NCBI RefSeq assembly: GCF_003814515.1
Contig: NZ_RKQJ01000002.1
Span: 1-64,000 of the forward strand
Reading direction: 5' to 3'
From: Salinicoccus roseus
GTDB taxonomy: Bacteria; Bacillota; Bacilli; Staphylococcales; Salinicoccaceae
DNA length: 64,000 nucleotides
The notes below the pieces were generated by a model. It was not told the DNA's origin. It ran no database searches and was given only the letters and a program-made list of their open reading frames with translations. Of this stretch, positions 52,360 to 61,125 are shown piece after piece (position 1 is the stretch's first letter; the number at the start of each line of letters is the position of its first letter). The position numbers were made by a program, and so were the translations under genes.

Positions 52360-53157
52360 ATGAAAATTGGAATTGATGCAGGCGGTACGCTCATAAAAGT
52401 GGCATATTTGGAAAATGGGTCCAGGAAATTCGAAAAATGGCCATCTGTGGAAATCGATCAGCTGATTGGGAAACTGAAGAGGGAACATGCAGCCGACCAG
52501 ATCTTCCTGACAGGCGGCAAGGCGGAATACATGGCCGAGAAGCTGGAAAACACTGCCGGCACCTCGATAGAGTTCGATGCTACATACCGGGGATTGAAGA
52601 TCCTTATGGAGGAGCAGGGCATCGCCCTCGACCACTTCGTCTATTTGAATGTCGGAACCGGCACAAGTTTCCATTACGCTTCCCCGGACGGCCAGGAGCG
52701 CGTCGGAGGTTCAGGCGTCGGCGGCGGCACCCTGATAGGGCTGGCGAAACTGCTGGTCGATATGGATGACTACGAGGAGATCATACGCCTGGCCGAGAAG
52801 GGCAACAGGGATGAAATCGACCTCAAAGTGCACCATATCTATGCCGGCAGGCCGACGCCGATTCCGGGAGACCTTACAGCAAGCAATTTCGGCAATGTCC
52901 TCTCCGGGAACACCTCAGATATGGGTCCTGAAGATAAGCTTCAGGCGGTCATAGGTCTCGTCGGTGAAACTGTGACTGCAGTCGGCATCAGTCTGGCTGA
53001 AGGTTTTGAAACCAATGACATGGTGTTCATCGGCTCCACCCTGCTGGACAACAACGTCATGAAGGACATCATCAACCGCTATGCCGGCTTGAAGGGGGCG
53101 AAAGCCCACATCATCCATAACGGTGAGTATTCTGGAGCCCTCGGCGCAATTCTATAG
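52360..53157 (+). CDS. coaW: Type II pantothenate kinase
   Basis: A 265-residue ASKHA-fold kinase catalysing the first step of CoA synthesis. N-terminal phosphate loop GIDAGGTLIKVAY; the second loop VNVGTGTSFHYAS; GGGTLIGLAKLL. Staphylococci have this CoA-insensitive type instead of CoaA. ATG at 52360 follows GTGGAGG. It converges on the ABC ATPase gene with a 6-bp overlap. Confidence 0.94.
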   Translation: MKIGIDAGGTLIKVAYLENGSRKFEKWPSVEIDQLIGKLKREHAADQIFLTGGKAEYMAEKLENTAGTSIEFDATYRGLKILMEEQGIALDHFVYLNVGTGTSFHYASPDGQERVGGSGVGGGTLIGLAKLLVDMDDYEEIIRLAEKGNRDEIDLKVHHIYAGRPTPIPGDLTASNFGNVLSGNTSDMGPEDKLQAVIGLVGETVTAVGISLAEGFETNDMVFIGSTLLDNNVMKDIINRYAGLKGAKAHIIHNGEYSGALGAIL

Positions 53158-53862
53158 CAGGTTGCGATAGACCAGGGCCACACCTTCCTGCCGTCTGACC
53201 GTCAATGGCAGGCCGAAGCATGCGGATAGCATTTCACTCGTCACTGAGGCTGACGGCACGGGGCCTTCGGCTCTGCCGTCCTTTACCAGTGTAATTGTAT
53301 CTGCATATGTCAGGGCGAGTGAAGCATCATGCATACTCGCAACTATCACTTTGCCCTCCCCCTCCCTGCATATCCAATCCATCATTTCGTGCTGATAGTT
53401 CATATCAAGCCCCTGCTCCATCTCATCAAGCATGATTACCGGCTTATCCTCCAACGCGATCTGTGCACATTGGACCCTTTTGAATTCTCCACCGGAGAGG
53501 CTTTCTATCGAATGTCCAAGTAAACATTCCAGAGCAAAATGCATGACAGTTTCATCGAATACTCTTTTTGACACACTTCCGCTGGTCATCGTAAGATATT
53601 CGTGGACAAGTACCCTGAACCTCGGATTCTCCTGGGGAAGATAGCTGATGATGCCTTCCACCCTCTCCAAAGGTTCCCCCCGGAACTGTATGGACCTTTT
53701 ACTGAGCGTTTCATGACCATATCCGATTATGCCCTTCATAAAAGAACTTTTCCCACCACCATTCGGCCCCAGAACGACATTCACTCCCTGCGGAAACTCG
53801 ATCTCCTCGATTTCCAATCCAAATGTTTCATATGAAATTTGAAGTTGTTCAATCTTTAACAT
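53152..53862 (-). CDS. Orphan ABC transporter ATP-binding protein
   Basis: A 236-residue ATPase with Walker A GPNGGGKSS, Q-loop SYLPQENP, signature SLSGGEFKR, Walker B VIMLDEMEQG and H-loop ASMHD. The overall pattern resembles iron-siderophore/cobalamin importers (FepC/BtuD). No permease or binding-protein gene is adjacent, so the partner must lie elsewhere or it acts otherwise. ATG at 53862 follows AGAGGTAC. It is divergent from the antiporter gene. Confidence 0.82.
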   Translation of the reverse strand: MLKIEQLQISYETFGLEIEEIEFPQGVNVVLGPNGGGKSSFMKGIIGYGHETLSKRSIQFRGEPLERVEGIISYLPQENPRFRVLVHEYLTMTSGSVSKRVFDETVMHFALECLLGHSIESLSGGEFKRVQCAQIALEDKPVIMLDEMEQGLDMNYQHEMMDWICREGEGKVIVASMHDASLALTYADTITLVKDGRAEGPVPSASVTSEMLSACFGLPLTVRRQEGVALVYRNLL

Positions 53863-53941
53863 AAAAGTACCTCTACTAGTATTTTCTAAATGAGTCACTT
53901 ATAATTATATACACAAATGTTGAAAGAAAAGGAGGTTTTTG

Positions 53942-55447
53942 ATGGATGTCCACATAGACTATCCCGTTCTATTAATTGCCATCCTTCTGGTCCTGGGTGT
54001 TGTGATGACACGGTTTTCGTCACGACTCGGTGTCCCTTCCCTGGTCCTGTTCATCATCATCGGGATACTGCTCAATCAGATCATCTATTATGATGATGTA
54101 GAGATGACCCAGCTCATTGGTATGATCGCACTCGTCGTCATATTGTTTGAAGGGGGACTTCAGACGAATATCATGGCAATCAGGAAAGTTGCCGGACCGG
54201 CGATACTGCTTGCCACCGTAGGCGTATTACTTACCAGTCTCATCCTGGGCATATTTGCCTATTTTGTACTTGGACTGGACATGATGACTTCGATGCTGCT
54301 GGGGGCAATAGTCGGTTCTACTGATGCTGCAGCCGTATTTGCTGTATTCGGCAGCAAAAACATCAAGGAAAAGCTGTCCTCGACAATCGAAGCCGAATCC
54401 GGCACCAACGATCCGATGGCCGTCTTCCTAACCGTCACCATCATTTCCATCATAGAGATGCCGGGGGACAATAATGTTTTCCTTCTATTCCTTTCCTTCT
54501 TCTGGCAGATGGGTGTGGGACTGCTTGCCGGCATCATCATCGGCCGCCTTGCGGTATTCGTCATCAACCGCATCGACCTGGAGGCTTCCGGGCTATACCC
54601 GGTCCTCTCCCTCGGTTTTGCGATGCTCGCATTCGGCGTGACCGAAGTGATCGGGGCAAGCGGCCTCCTCGCAGTCTATATCATGGCTGTACTGATGGGC
54701 AACCGGCCGCTCACCTACAAGCATTCCATCCTCCGCTTCAATGAAGGTCTGGCATGGATGATGCAGATCGTCATGTTCATCATGCTTGGACTACTTGCGT
54801 TTCCGGAAGAACTGCTGAACTATACTTTCCAAGGCATACTGATGGCACTCATACTCATGTTCATCGCCCGTCCCATCGGTGTCTTCCTTACACTGATCGC
54901 AAGCAAATACGATTTCAAGGAGAAGATATTCATCTCCTGGGCAGGACTGCGTGGTTCTGTACCCATCGTACTTGCCACCTATCCACTTGTAAGTGACATT
55001 GATAACGGGTACCTCGTCTTCAATGTCGTATTCTTCATCGTCCTGTTCTCGGCCCTGCTCCAGGGGAGTACAATCACACCTGTGGCGCGTTGGCTCGGAT
55101 TCGATGAAGGCGAAACCGACACCCCAGCCTATTCTGTAGAGCTTCTTGCACTCGGGCAGACCCAGAATGATATTTACGGTATTGAACTGCCTTCGCAGTC
55201 CGCCCATGAAAATGTCAAGATCATGGACTTGGATCTGCCGACTGATGTGCTGGTGATTGCCATCATAAGGGATGACGAACTCATCACGCCGAATGGCGAT
55301 ACCGCAATGCATTCCGAAGATTTCATATATGTCATGATGCCGAGGAAACTGCGCGAACGGACAGAAGCCTACTTCAGCAAACCTCGGGAAATACCCAAGC
55401 CCAGAAAAGGGCGGGTAAAACCACCGGCTGCAAAAGAGGAAAAATAG
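53942..55447 (+). CDS. Cation/proton antiporter (CPA1, NhaP2/CvrA-like) with TrkA-C domain
   Basis: A 501-residue protein. Twelve or so membrane helices (about 1-390) include the ion-site motifs GAIVGSTDAAAVFAVFG and AESGTNDPMAVFLT. A soluble regulatory part follows, ending in a TrkA-C (RCK_C) domain (about 400-480) that often senses nucleotide or ligand. The TrkA-C domain suggests K+/H+ exchange, but Na+/H+ is possible. ATG at 53942 lies 7 bases after AAGGAGG. A lipoprotein gene follows after 13 bp. Confidence 0.88.
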   Translation: MDVHIDYPVLLIAILLVLGVVMTRFSSRLGVPSLVLFIIIGILLNQIIYYDDVEMTQLIGMIALVVILFEGGLQTNIMAIRKVAGPAILLATVGVLLTSLILGIFAYFVLGLDMMTSMLLGAIVGSTDAAAVFAVFGSKNIKEKLSSTIEAESGTNDPMAVFLTVTIISIIEMPGDNNVFLLFLSFFWQMGVGLLAGIIIGRLAVFVINRIDLEASGLYPVLSLGFAMLAFGVTEVIGASGLLAVYIMAVLMGNRPLTYKHSILRFNEGLAWMMQIVMFIMLGLLAFPEELLNYTFQGILMALILMFIARPIGVFLTLIASKYDFKEKIFISWAGLRGSVPIVLATYPLVSDIDNGYLVFNVVFFIVLFSALLQGSTITPVARWLGFDEGETDTPAYSVELLALGQTQNDIYGIELPSQSAHENVKIMDLDLPTDVLVIAIIRDDELITPNGDTAMHSEDFIYVMMPRKLRERTEAYFSKPREIPKPRKGRVKPPAAKEEK

Positions 55448-55460
55448 GAGGTCCCGGACA

Positions 55461-56069
55461 ATGAAACGATTCATCATTCTACTATCCATACCTATGTTCA
55501 TCACGGCATGCACCAATCCTGATGATGAAACGGCAGAAAGCCAACCTCCTGAAGAGGAGACCACAGAAGAAGAGACTGAGGAAGTCACGGAAGAGGAAAC
55601 TGAAGAGGAGGCACCTCCAGAAGTCACCCCGATCGATGTGACGAGCGACGCCTTCATCTCCAACTTCTTCTCGGGCAACTATGAATACCGGACGATCTCC
55701 GTCCACTCGAGCTACGACTATATGGTCGACAGGCTCGGTGAGCCGGTGGGGTCCGGCAGCACCGTGGACGGCACCTACTACCATTATGATCATATCGGCT
55801 TCAATTTCCCGGAAGCAGTCGGTAGCGTCGAAGACACTGCCGAACTCAAAGTGGATGGCATCATCATTTTTCCGGAAGAATTCTCCAAGCAGGATGCTGT
55901 AGAACATTTTGGCTGGCCAAGCAGTGATGAAGTCTCGGACTTCCGCATGTTCTATGACAGTGACGATTCCAACGGCCAGTATGTCATGATGAAATACAAT
56001 CAGGAAGACCGGATCACCGAAATCATCCTGCAATACAAGGACCTTTCCGACACTGAATTCTACGACTGA
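55461..56069 (+). CDS. Lipoprotein of unknown function
   Basis: A 202-residue lipoprotein. Signal peptide with lipobox ITAC (lipid-modified Cys17), then a strongly acidic E/T-rich spacer (about 24-55), then a globular part (about 60-202). The latter has YDYMVDRLGEPVGSGSTVDG and KQDAVEHFGWPSSDEVS, like repeated small domains that test a sequence pattern of the DUF4309 kind; I am not certain of the family. Ribosome site GGAGGTC. It is cotranscribed with the antiporter and is probably on the outer membrane face. Confidence 0.78.
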   Translation: MKRFIILLSIPMFITACTNPDDETAESQPPEEETTEEETEEVTEEETEEEAPPEVTPIDVTSDAFISNFFSGNYEYRTISVHSSYDYMVDRLGEPVGSGSTVDGTYYHYDHIGFNFPEAVGSVEDTAELKVDGIIIFPEEFSKQDAVEHFGWPSSDEVSDFRMFYDSDDSNGQYVMMKYNQEDRITEIILQYKDLSDTEFYD

Positions 56070-56075
56070 TGACAC

Positions 56076-56109
56076 AAAAGGCGGATGCTCATTTGAGCAT
56101 CCGCCTTTT
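56076..56109. terminator. Bidirectional terminator lipoprotein/osmC
   Basis: A perfect 15-bp stem (56076-56090 with 56095-56109), loop ATTT, with T-rich sequence on both strands, between convergent genes. Confidence 0.92.
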
Positions 56110-56122
56110 CATTCCCTGTTTG

Positions 56123-56539
56123 CTATTTCAGTTCACCGTTCAGTTCAAGTCTTGTAGTTACCGTGGCATTCAAGGAGTTGATCGCCGAGCAATATTTCTT
56201 GGCAGACAGATCGACTGCACGCTGGGCCACCTTTTCAGCCACGTCCCCTTTTATCTTGACGATGATATCCACATTGGTGAAACGCTTCGGATCCTCTTCC
56301 GCACGCTCCCCATCAATTTCGATATCGATCGATTCCACTTTGTCCATATTGTGCCGCATGATGACATTGAGGTCGATGCCCATGCAGCCGGCCACGCCGT
56401 GCAGTACCATTTCCATCGGTCTCGGACCACTGTCATTGCCGCCGACTGCGCTGCTTGCATCCATCGTCACTTCATGACCTGAGCTGTCCCCTGTAGAACT
56501 GTAGGCCATGCCGCCCTTCCATTGTGCTTTGATTATCAT
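56123..56539 (-). CDS. OsmC-family peroxiredoxin-like protein
   Basis: A 138-residue OsmC/Ohr-fold protein with the two redox cysteines: LHGVAGCMGIDL and AKKYCSAINSL. Such proteins reduce organic peroxides using a Cys pair. The sequence is nearer to YhfA-like OsmC than to Ohr, so the substrate is open. Single-gene unit. ATG follows AAAGGATGAGAAC. Confidence 0.88.
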   Translation of the reverse strand: MIIKAQWKGGMAYSSTGDSSGHEVTMDASSAVGGNDSGPRPMEMVLHGVAGCMGIDLNVIMRHNMDKVESIDIEIDGERAEEDPKRFTNVDIIVKIKGDVAEKVAQRAVDLSAKKYCSAINSLNATVTTRLELNGELK

Positions 56540-56607
56540 GTTCTCATCCTTTCAGTTGCATTTGCTCCCATTATAATCGAGTTGTGAAGCTGCTGGTAAA
56601 AATCAGC

Positions 56608-57828
56608 TTAGAATAATGAAGAAATTGCATCCACCAGGCTGTATATCCCCAGGAATGAAACGACTGCAGTCACCAGCCAGCCGATGATGTTCAGCCACAG
56701 CGGGTTGACGTGCTTTTCCATCAGGTTCTTCTTGTTTATGATGATCATGATCAGTATGGCAATGATCGGCAGAATCAACCCATTCAATGCCTGCGCAAAA
56801 AGCAGAACTTCAAGCGGTTCGAATCCGATTGCCGAAGTGATGATTCCAAGGCCGATGACAAGGCCGAAGACGGTTTTATATTTTTTATTATCGAAACCGC
56901 CCTTCCAGCGCATGAAGCTGCTGACAGTTACAGCCGCCCCCATCGGGGAGGCGATGGCAGATGAGAAGCCTGCCGAGAAGAGGCCGATGCTGATGAACAA
57001 TGGCGCAAGGTCTCCCATCAGGGGCTCGAGCGGTGCTGCCAGTTCCACGACACTCGTAACTTCCGTTCCATAGATCAATGCTCCGGCAGTGATGAGTATG
57101 GCAGCAGTAATGATACCTCCAACTGTAATTGTGATGATGGTATCCATACGGGATTCCCTAAGACCGTCCACACTGTCCCATTTCTCACTGACCGTGGATG
57201 CATGGATGAAGAAGTTGTAAGGCACGACGGTCGTACCGATCAGGGCAATGACCATCAGGATGGAACCATTCGGGATGCCCGGGATGAATGCTCCCTTCAA
57301 TATCGCCCCCAAATCCGATGCTGATACGATCATCGTTGTGATGAAGGTGATGCTCATGATGACGATCAGGGCAATCATGACCTTTTCAATGATTTTATAC
57401 CCACCACTAAGTCCTAAAATGAGAATGAGTATACCGATGATCGGCGCCACAAAATTCTCCGGTATGCCGAACAGATAGGAGACACCGAGTGAAGTCCCGA
57501 GCAGGTCTCCACTTATGTATGCTGCACAGCCTACAACTACGGCGATCATCACAAGCCATACGGCTGCAAATTTCAGTATGACGTTATTGAACAGATCACG
57601 GATATTTTCCCCCAGTCCTTCACCAGTGACTATGCCGATCCTCGCCACCATCTCCTGAAGTACGATTGTAGCAATAATTGCAAACACGACTGCCCAGAGC
57701 AATGCAAATCCGAAACCTGCACCGGCCCTCGTCGCCGTCGTGACCGTTCCGGGTCCGATGAATGATGCGGTAATGATTGCGCCTGGTCCGATCACTTTCA
57801 GTTTTTCAATGAACTTGTTTCTTGTCAT
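56608..57828 (-). CDS. Atypical Nramp-family transporter
   Basis: A 406-residue membrane protein with about eleven helices and Nramp fold marks (KVIGPGAIITASFIGPGTV). The helix-1 metal motif DPGN is replaced by GPGT. The helix-6 motif MPH is replaced by VPY (GTTVVPYNFFIHAS). Thus the Asp, Asn and Met ligands of Mn2+/Fe2+ transport are all absent, so MntH activity should not be assumed. ATG at 57828 has GGGGTGGGG before it; the open frame continues upstream through a terminator and is not used. It follows an atypical ureohydrolase gene on the same strand. Confidence 0.85.
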   Translation of the reverse strand: MTRNKFIEKLKVIGPGAIITASFIGPGTVTTATRAGAGFGFALLWAVVFAIIATIVLQEMVARIGIVTGEGLGENIRDLFNNVILKFAAVWLVMIAVVVGCAAYISGDLLGTSLGVSYLFGIPENFVAPIIGILILILGLSGGYKIIEKVMIALIVIMSITFITTMIVSASDLGAILKGAFIPGIPNGSILMVIALIGTTVVPYNFFIHASTVSEKWDSVDGLRESRMDTIITITVGGIITAAILITAGALIYGTEVTSVVELAAPLEPLMGDLAPLFISIGLFSAGFSSAIASPMGAAVTVSSFMRWKGGFDNKKYKTVFGLVIGLGIITSAIGFEPLEVLLFAQALNGLILPIIAILIMIIINKKNLMEKHVNPLWLNIIGWLVTAVVSFLGIYSLVDAISSLF

Positions 57829-57851
57829 ATTTCCCCACCCCAGTTTTAAAA

Positions 57852-57877
57852 ATGGAAGGGAGCATGCTCCCTTCCAT
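57852..57877 (-). terminator. Terminator/attenuator between ureohydrolase and Nramp genes
   Basis: A palindrome centred on GCATGC (57852-57877, 11-bp arms plus 4-nt loop), followed on the minus strand by ATTTTTAAAA. It lies 5 bp after the ureohydrolase stop and only 24 bp before the Nramp start. There is no room for a separate promoter between, so the Nramp gene depends on read-through. Confidence 0.82.
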
Positions 57878-57881
57878 TCAT

Positions 57882-58823
57882 TTATTTTGCATGTCCACCA
57901 TGCACATGTCCTGCAAGCACGTAGAGTACTGCTGTAGAAACGAAGTGTGCCGAGTTCTGGTTGGCATCCTGCTGCGGGTACACTTCGACGAAGTCCATAC
58001 CGCATACGCCCCGCTTGCCGAATTCATAGATCATCGTCACGAGTTCATGCGATGTGATGCCGTTGCCGTCGACCGGACCGCCCGGATTGAATGCAAAATC
58101 AAGCACATCACTGCATATCGTCAGATAGACCACATCGACGTCTTTTGCCGCCATGTCATATATTTCGTTGGCATAAGCCTTCAAGTCCCCGGCCTCTTTT
58201 ATATCATTGATCGTCAGGGTCACAGCACCCGCTTCCTGTGCGTACTTTCCTGTTTCTGGTTTGTTCCTCGGCCCTTTGATGCCTGTGTGGATCAGACTCT
58301 CATTCCTGACTCCTTCAGTCTCATAAAGGCGCATGAATGGTGTGCTTCTTGCAAACTCATCGCCCTCGTGGTGCGGCATATTGTCATAATGCGAGTCCAG
58401 ATGGATGATGCCGACCTTCTTGCCCGTATTCGTTAGAGCTTTTACGATTGGATAGGTGATGCCGTGGTCGCCACCGAGACCGACAAGGAACTTCCCGGAT
58501 TTCCACAGATTTTCGGCAAATGATTCGATCCTATCCATCGTGCCCGGCACATCATGCGGGATGACGCTGACGTCCCCCACATCGCCGAGGCTTAGATGAT
58601 CTTCGACATTGATGTGATCAAGTTCCGGAAGATATGTGCTGTACCTGGCAGAAGATAATCTGATCTGCTTCGGACCCAATTCACATCCGGTGTAATCCCC
58701 CCAAGTGCAGGCGCCTTCCCAAGGGACGCCATATACCAGGACATCCGTATCATAGTCTTCCGTCTGTGTCAGATTCTTCGCGCCCAGCATCGGGGGCGTA
58801 TTGCCATAAATGTTTGAAGCCAT
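57882..58823 (-). CDS. Ureohydrolase (arginase/agmatinase) family protein with altered metal site
   Basis: A 313-residue alpha/beta protein of the arginase-agmatinase fold. Metal motifs: GGDHG (LVGLGGDHGITYP), DSHYD for the usual DAHxD (IIHLDSHYDN), and LTICSDVLDFAFNPGG where the family has SxDxDxxDPxxAPG. The first Asp of the DxD pair, which bridges both Mn ions in arginase, is Cys, and the following Pro is Phe. It is full length and otherwise intact, so it may be an enzyme with a different metal or substrate rather than a decayed gene. ATG follows GGAGGAATTGGA. Confidence 0.85.
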   Translation of the reverse strand: MASNIYGNTPPMLGAKNLTQTEDYDTDVLVYGVPWEGACTWGDYTGCELGPKQIRLSSARYSTYLPELDHINVEDHLSLGDVGDVSVIPHDVPGTMDRIESFAENLWKSGKFLVGLGGDHGITYPIVKALTNTGKKVGIIHLDSHYDNMPHHEGDEFARSTPFMRLYETEGVRNESLIHTGIKGPRNKPETGKYAQEAGAVTLTINDIKEAGDLKAYANEIYDMAAKDVDVVYLTICSDVLDFAFNPGGPVDGNGITSHELVTMIYEFGKRGVCGMDFVEVYPQQDANQNSAHFVSTAVLYVLAGHVHGGHAK

Positions 58824-58856
58824 TCCAATTCCTCCATTAAGCTCATATTTCCTTCC

Positions 58857-58865
58857 ATTATATCA
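58857..58865 (-). promoter_or_regulatory. Extended -10 promoter of the ureohydrolase gene
   Basis: On the minus strand TGATATAAT gives an extended -10 (TATAAT at 58862-58857). No convincing -35 is seen. The start point would be close to 58850, 27 bases before the ATG. Confidence 0.5.
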
Positions 58866-58929
58866 GCATGATTGTATAAATGCATTGCCATTATTCCAAT
58901 ATTTGCTCTATTTAAATAAATATCCGTCG

Positions 58930-58958
58930 TTGACCATATAACCGAATTCTTATATACT
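58930..58958 (+). promoter_or_regulatory. ars operon promoter
   Basis: -35 TTGACC (58930-58935), exact 17-bp spacer, -10 TATACT (58953-58958). CTTATATA occurs twice, once over the -10 (58949-58956) and once downstream (58982-58989), and could be half-sites for ArsR. Confidence 0.75.
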
Positions 58959-59002
58959 TGGCAATGTCGCATAACAAAATACTTATATAGTTGAGGTGTA
59001 TT

Positions 59003-59347
59003 ATGGAAAAAGTGAAAATGGACATCGGCGAAGCAGCCGATCTATTCAAAATCATGGGTGACCGTTCAAGGCTCTCGATGGTCGCCATGATGAACAGGCG
59101 CGAATGCTGTGTCTGCGACTTTACAGAATGCTTCGGGATGAGTCAGCCGGCTGTGAGCCAGCATTTGAAGAAGCTGCGTTCGATGGGATTGATCAAGGAA
59201 AGGAAAGAAGGATACTGGACATACCTTTCGCTGAATGAGGAAAGCCCGTTCCACGAGATGATTCCAGAGATCATCGCCGCCATACCGGACATTGATGCGC
59301 AAATCTCCTCGATGATCGCAAGGTGCAGCCGGGAGAATTGCTGCTGA
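59003..59347 (+). CDS. arsR: Arsenical resistance repressor ArsR
   Basis: A 114-residue winged-helix repressor that leaves DNA when it binds As(III) or Sb(III). The metal site in the DNA-reading helix is [11 protein letters not shown], close to the classical ECVCDL. Recognition helix [21 protein letters not shown]. The C-terminus CSRENCC adds three more cysteines. ATG at 59003 follows GAGGTG. Its TGA overlaps the arsB ATG. Confidence 0.94.
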   Translation: MEKVKMDIGEAADLFKIMGDRSRLSMVAMMNRRECCVCDFTECFGMSQPAVSQHLKKLRSMGLIKERKEGYWTYLSLNEESPFHEMIPEIIAAIPDIDAQISSMIARCSRENCC

Positions 59348-60651
59348 TGGAAAGTTCAACTGCTGTCATTGCCGTCATCATATTCCTCGTCACTCTGTTC
59401 CTGGTCATCCGTCAGCCGAAAGGGCTCGGCATCGGGTGGTCGGCAATCGCCGGCGCACTGGTCGCACTGCTCTTCGGTGTCGTCAGCTTCGGCGATGTCG
59501 CCACAGTATGGGGCATCGTATGGAATGCCACTCTGACATTCGTGGCGGTCATCCTCATCTCCCTCGTACTGGATGAAATCGGGTTCTTCGAGTGGTCCGC
59601 CCTACATATGGCACGTTTTGCCAAAGGCAATGGATTGAGGCTCTTCGTCTACATCATACTGCTCGGTGCCATCGTCGCGGCACTCTTCGCCAATGATGGT
59701 GCCGCCCTCATACTGACACCGATCGTCCTGGCGATGGTCAGAAATCTGAACTTCACGGAGAAGATGATCATGCCGTTCATAATGGCCAGCGGGTTCATCG
59801 CGGATACCGCTTCCCTCCCGTTCATCGTCAGCAACCTCGTCAATATCGTATCTGCCGATTTCTTCGGCATCGGATTCATCGAATATGCTTCACGCATGAT
59901 CGTGCCGAACCTGTTCTCGATACTGGCGAGTATCCTCGTCCTGTATCTGTTCTTCAGGAAGAGCCTGCCGTCGGACTATGACTTGTCTGAACTGAAGACA
60001 CCGCATGAAGCGATCAGGGACCATCGCATGTTCTCGTGGTCCTGGGTTGTCCTTGCCCTGCTGCTCGTCGGGTATTTCCTCAGCGAGCCGCTCAACATTC
60101 CGGTCTCCATCATTGCCGGCATCATCGCCCTGTTCTTTGTGCTTATGGGCAGGAAAAGTGAAGCGGTACCCGTCACACAGGTCATCAAAGGTGCCCCTTG
60201 GGATATCGTCTTCTTCTCCCTTGGCATGTACGTCGTCGTCTATGGACTCCAGAACGCAGGCCTCACGAGCCTGCTCGGCCAGTTCATCGGTGCAGCGGCC
60301 GATCAGGGGCTGTTCGTCGGAACGATGGTGATGGGCTTCACTGCGGCCATCCTGTCCTCCGTAATGAACAATATGCCGACGGTCATGATCGATGCACTCG
60401 CAATCGCCGAATCCGGTGCCCAGGGACTGGTGAAGGAAGGGCTCATCTATGCCAATGTCATCGGTTCGGACCTTGGTCCAAAAATTACACCAATCGGATC
60501 GCTGGCCACACTGCTGTGGCTCCATGTACTTAAGAAAAAAGGCATCAATATTTCATGGGGGTACTACTTCAAGATCGGCATCATCCTGACCATCCCCGTC
60601 CTGTTCATCACACTGTGCGGCCTCTATATCTGGCTGCTCATCATTTCATAA
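59347..60651 (+). CDS. arsB: Arsenite efflux permease ArsB
   Basis: A 434-residue membrane transporter of the ArsB/NhaD class with about twelve helices, exporting arsenite or antimonite. Family marks: [51 protein letters not shown], and the C-terminal [20 protein letters not shown]. Its ATG overlaps the arsR stop (TGATG), so translation is coupled. No ArsA is present, so it works on membrane potential alone. Confidence 0.95.
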   Translation: MESSTAVIAVIIFLVTLFLVIRQPKGLGIGWSAIAGALVALLFGVVSFGDVATVWGIVWNATLTFVAVILISLVLDEIGFFEWSALHMARFAKGNGLRLFVYIILLGAIVAALFANDGAALILTPIVLAMVRNLNFTEKMIMPFIMASGFIADTASLPFIVSNLVNIVSADFFGIGFIEYASRMIVPNLFSILASILVLYLFFRKSLPSDYDLSELKTPHEAIRDHRMFSWSWVVLALLLVGYFLSEPLNIPVSIIAGIIALFFVLMGRKSEAVPVTQVIKGAPWDIVFFSLGMYVVVYGLQNAGLTSLLGQFIGAAADQGLFVGTMVMGFTAAILSSVMNNMPTVMIDALAIAESGAQGLVKEGLIYANVIGSDLGPKITPIGSLATLLWLHVLKKKGINISWGYYFKIGIILTIPVLFITLCGLYIWLLIIS

Positions 60652-60669
60652 ACAAAGGAGCGTTCCAAT

Positions 60670-61089
60670 ATGTCAAAACCAATCGTCTATTTCCTATGTA
60701 CCGGCAACTCCTGCAGAAGCCAGATCGCTGAAGGGTTCGGCCACAAATATCTGGATGACCAGTATGAAGTCCATTCCGCAGGCATCGAAGCACATGGCAT
60801 GAACCCGAAAGCGGTTCAAATCATGAAAGAGGCTGATGTGGACATCACCAGCCAGCAGTCCAGTACCATCGATGATGAACTGCTCAACCGTTCCGACTAT
60901 GTCATCACACTGTGCGGCGATGCCAACGACAACTGCCCGATGACCCCGCCCCACGTAACACGCATGCACTGGGGATTTGAAGATCCGGCACGCGCCACCG
61001 GCACGGAAGAGGAAGTCCACGCCGTCTTTGAACGCGTCCGTGACTCAATCGAAGAAAGGATCATCCAATTCAAAAATGAAGGCAAATAA
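60670..61089 (+). CDS. arsC: Arsenate reductase (thioredoxin-dependent)
   Basis: A 139-residue LMW-phosphatase-fold arsenate reductase. P-loop CTGNSCRSQ (Cys11, Ser17) plus the relay cysteines in [16 protein letters not shown], as in S. aureus pI258 ArsC. It reduces arsenate to arsenite for ArsB. ATG follows AAAGGAG, 18 bp after arsB. Confidence 0.96.
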   Translation: MSKPIVYFLCTGNSCRSQIAEGFGHKYLDDQYEVHSAGIEAHGMNPKAVQIMKEADVDITSQQSSTIDDELLNRSDYVITLCGDANDNCPMTPPHVTRMHWGFEDPARATGTEEEVHAVFERVRDSIEERIIQFKNEGK

Positions 61090-61117
61090 AAAGGAGGCCC
61101 ACATGGGCCTCCTTTTT
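61088..61117. terminator. Bidirectional terminator arsC/TRAP
   Basis: A perfect 13-bp stem (61088-61100 with 61105-61117), loop ACAT, with A/T runs in the stem base giving U-tracts in both directions. It starts at the arsC stop. Confidence 0.93.
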
Positions 61118-61125
61118 GATGGCTG

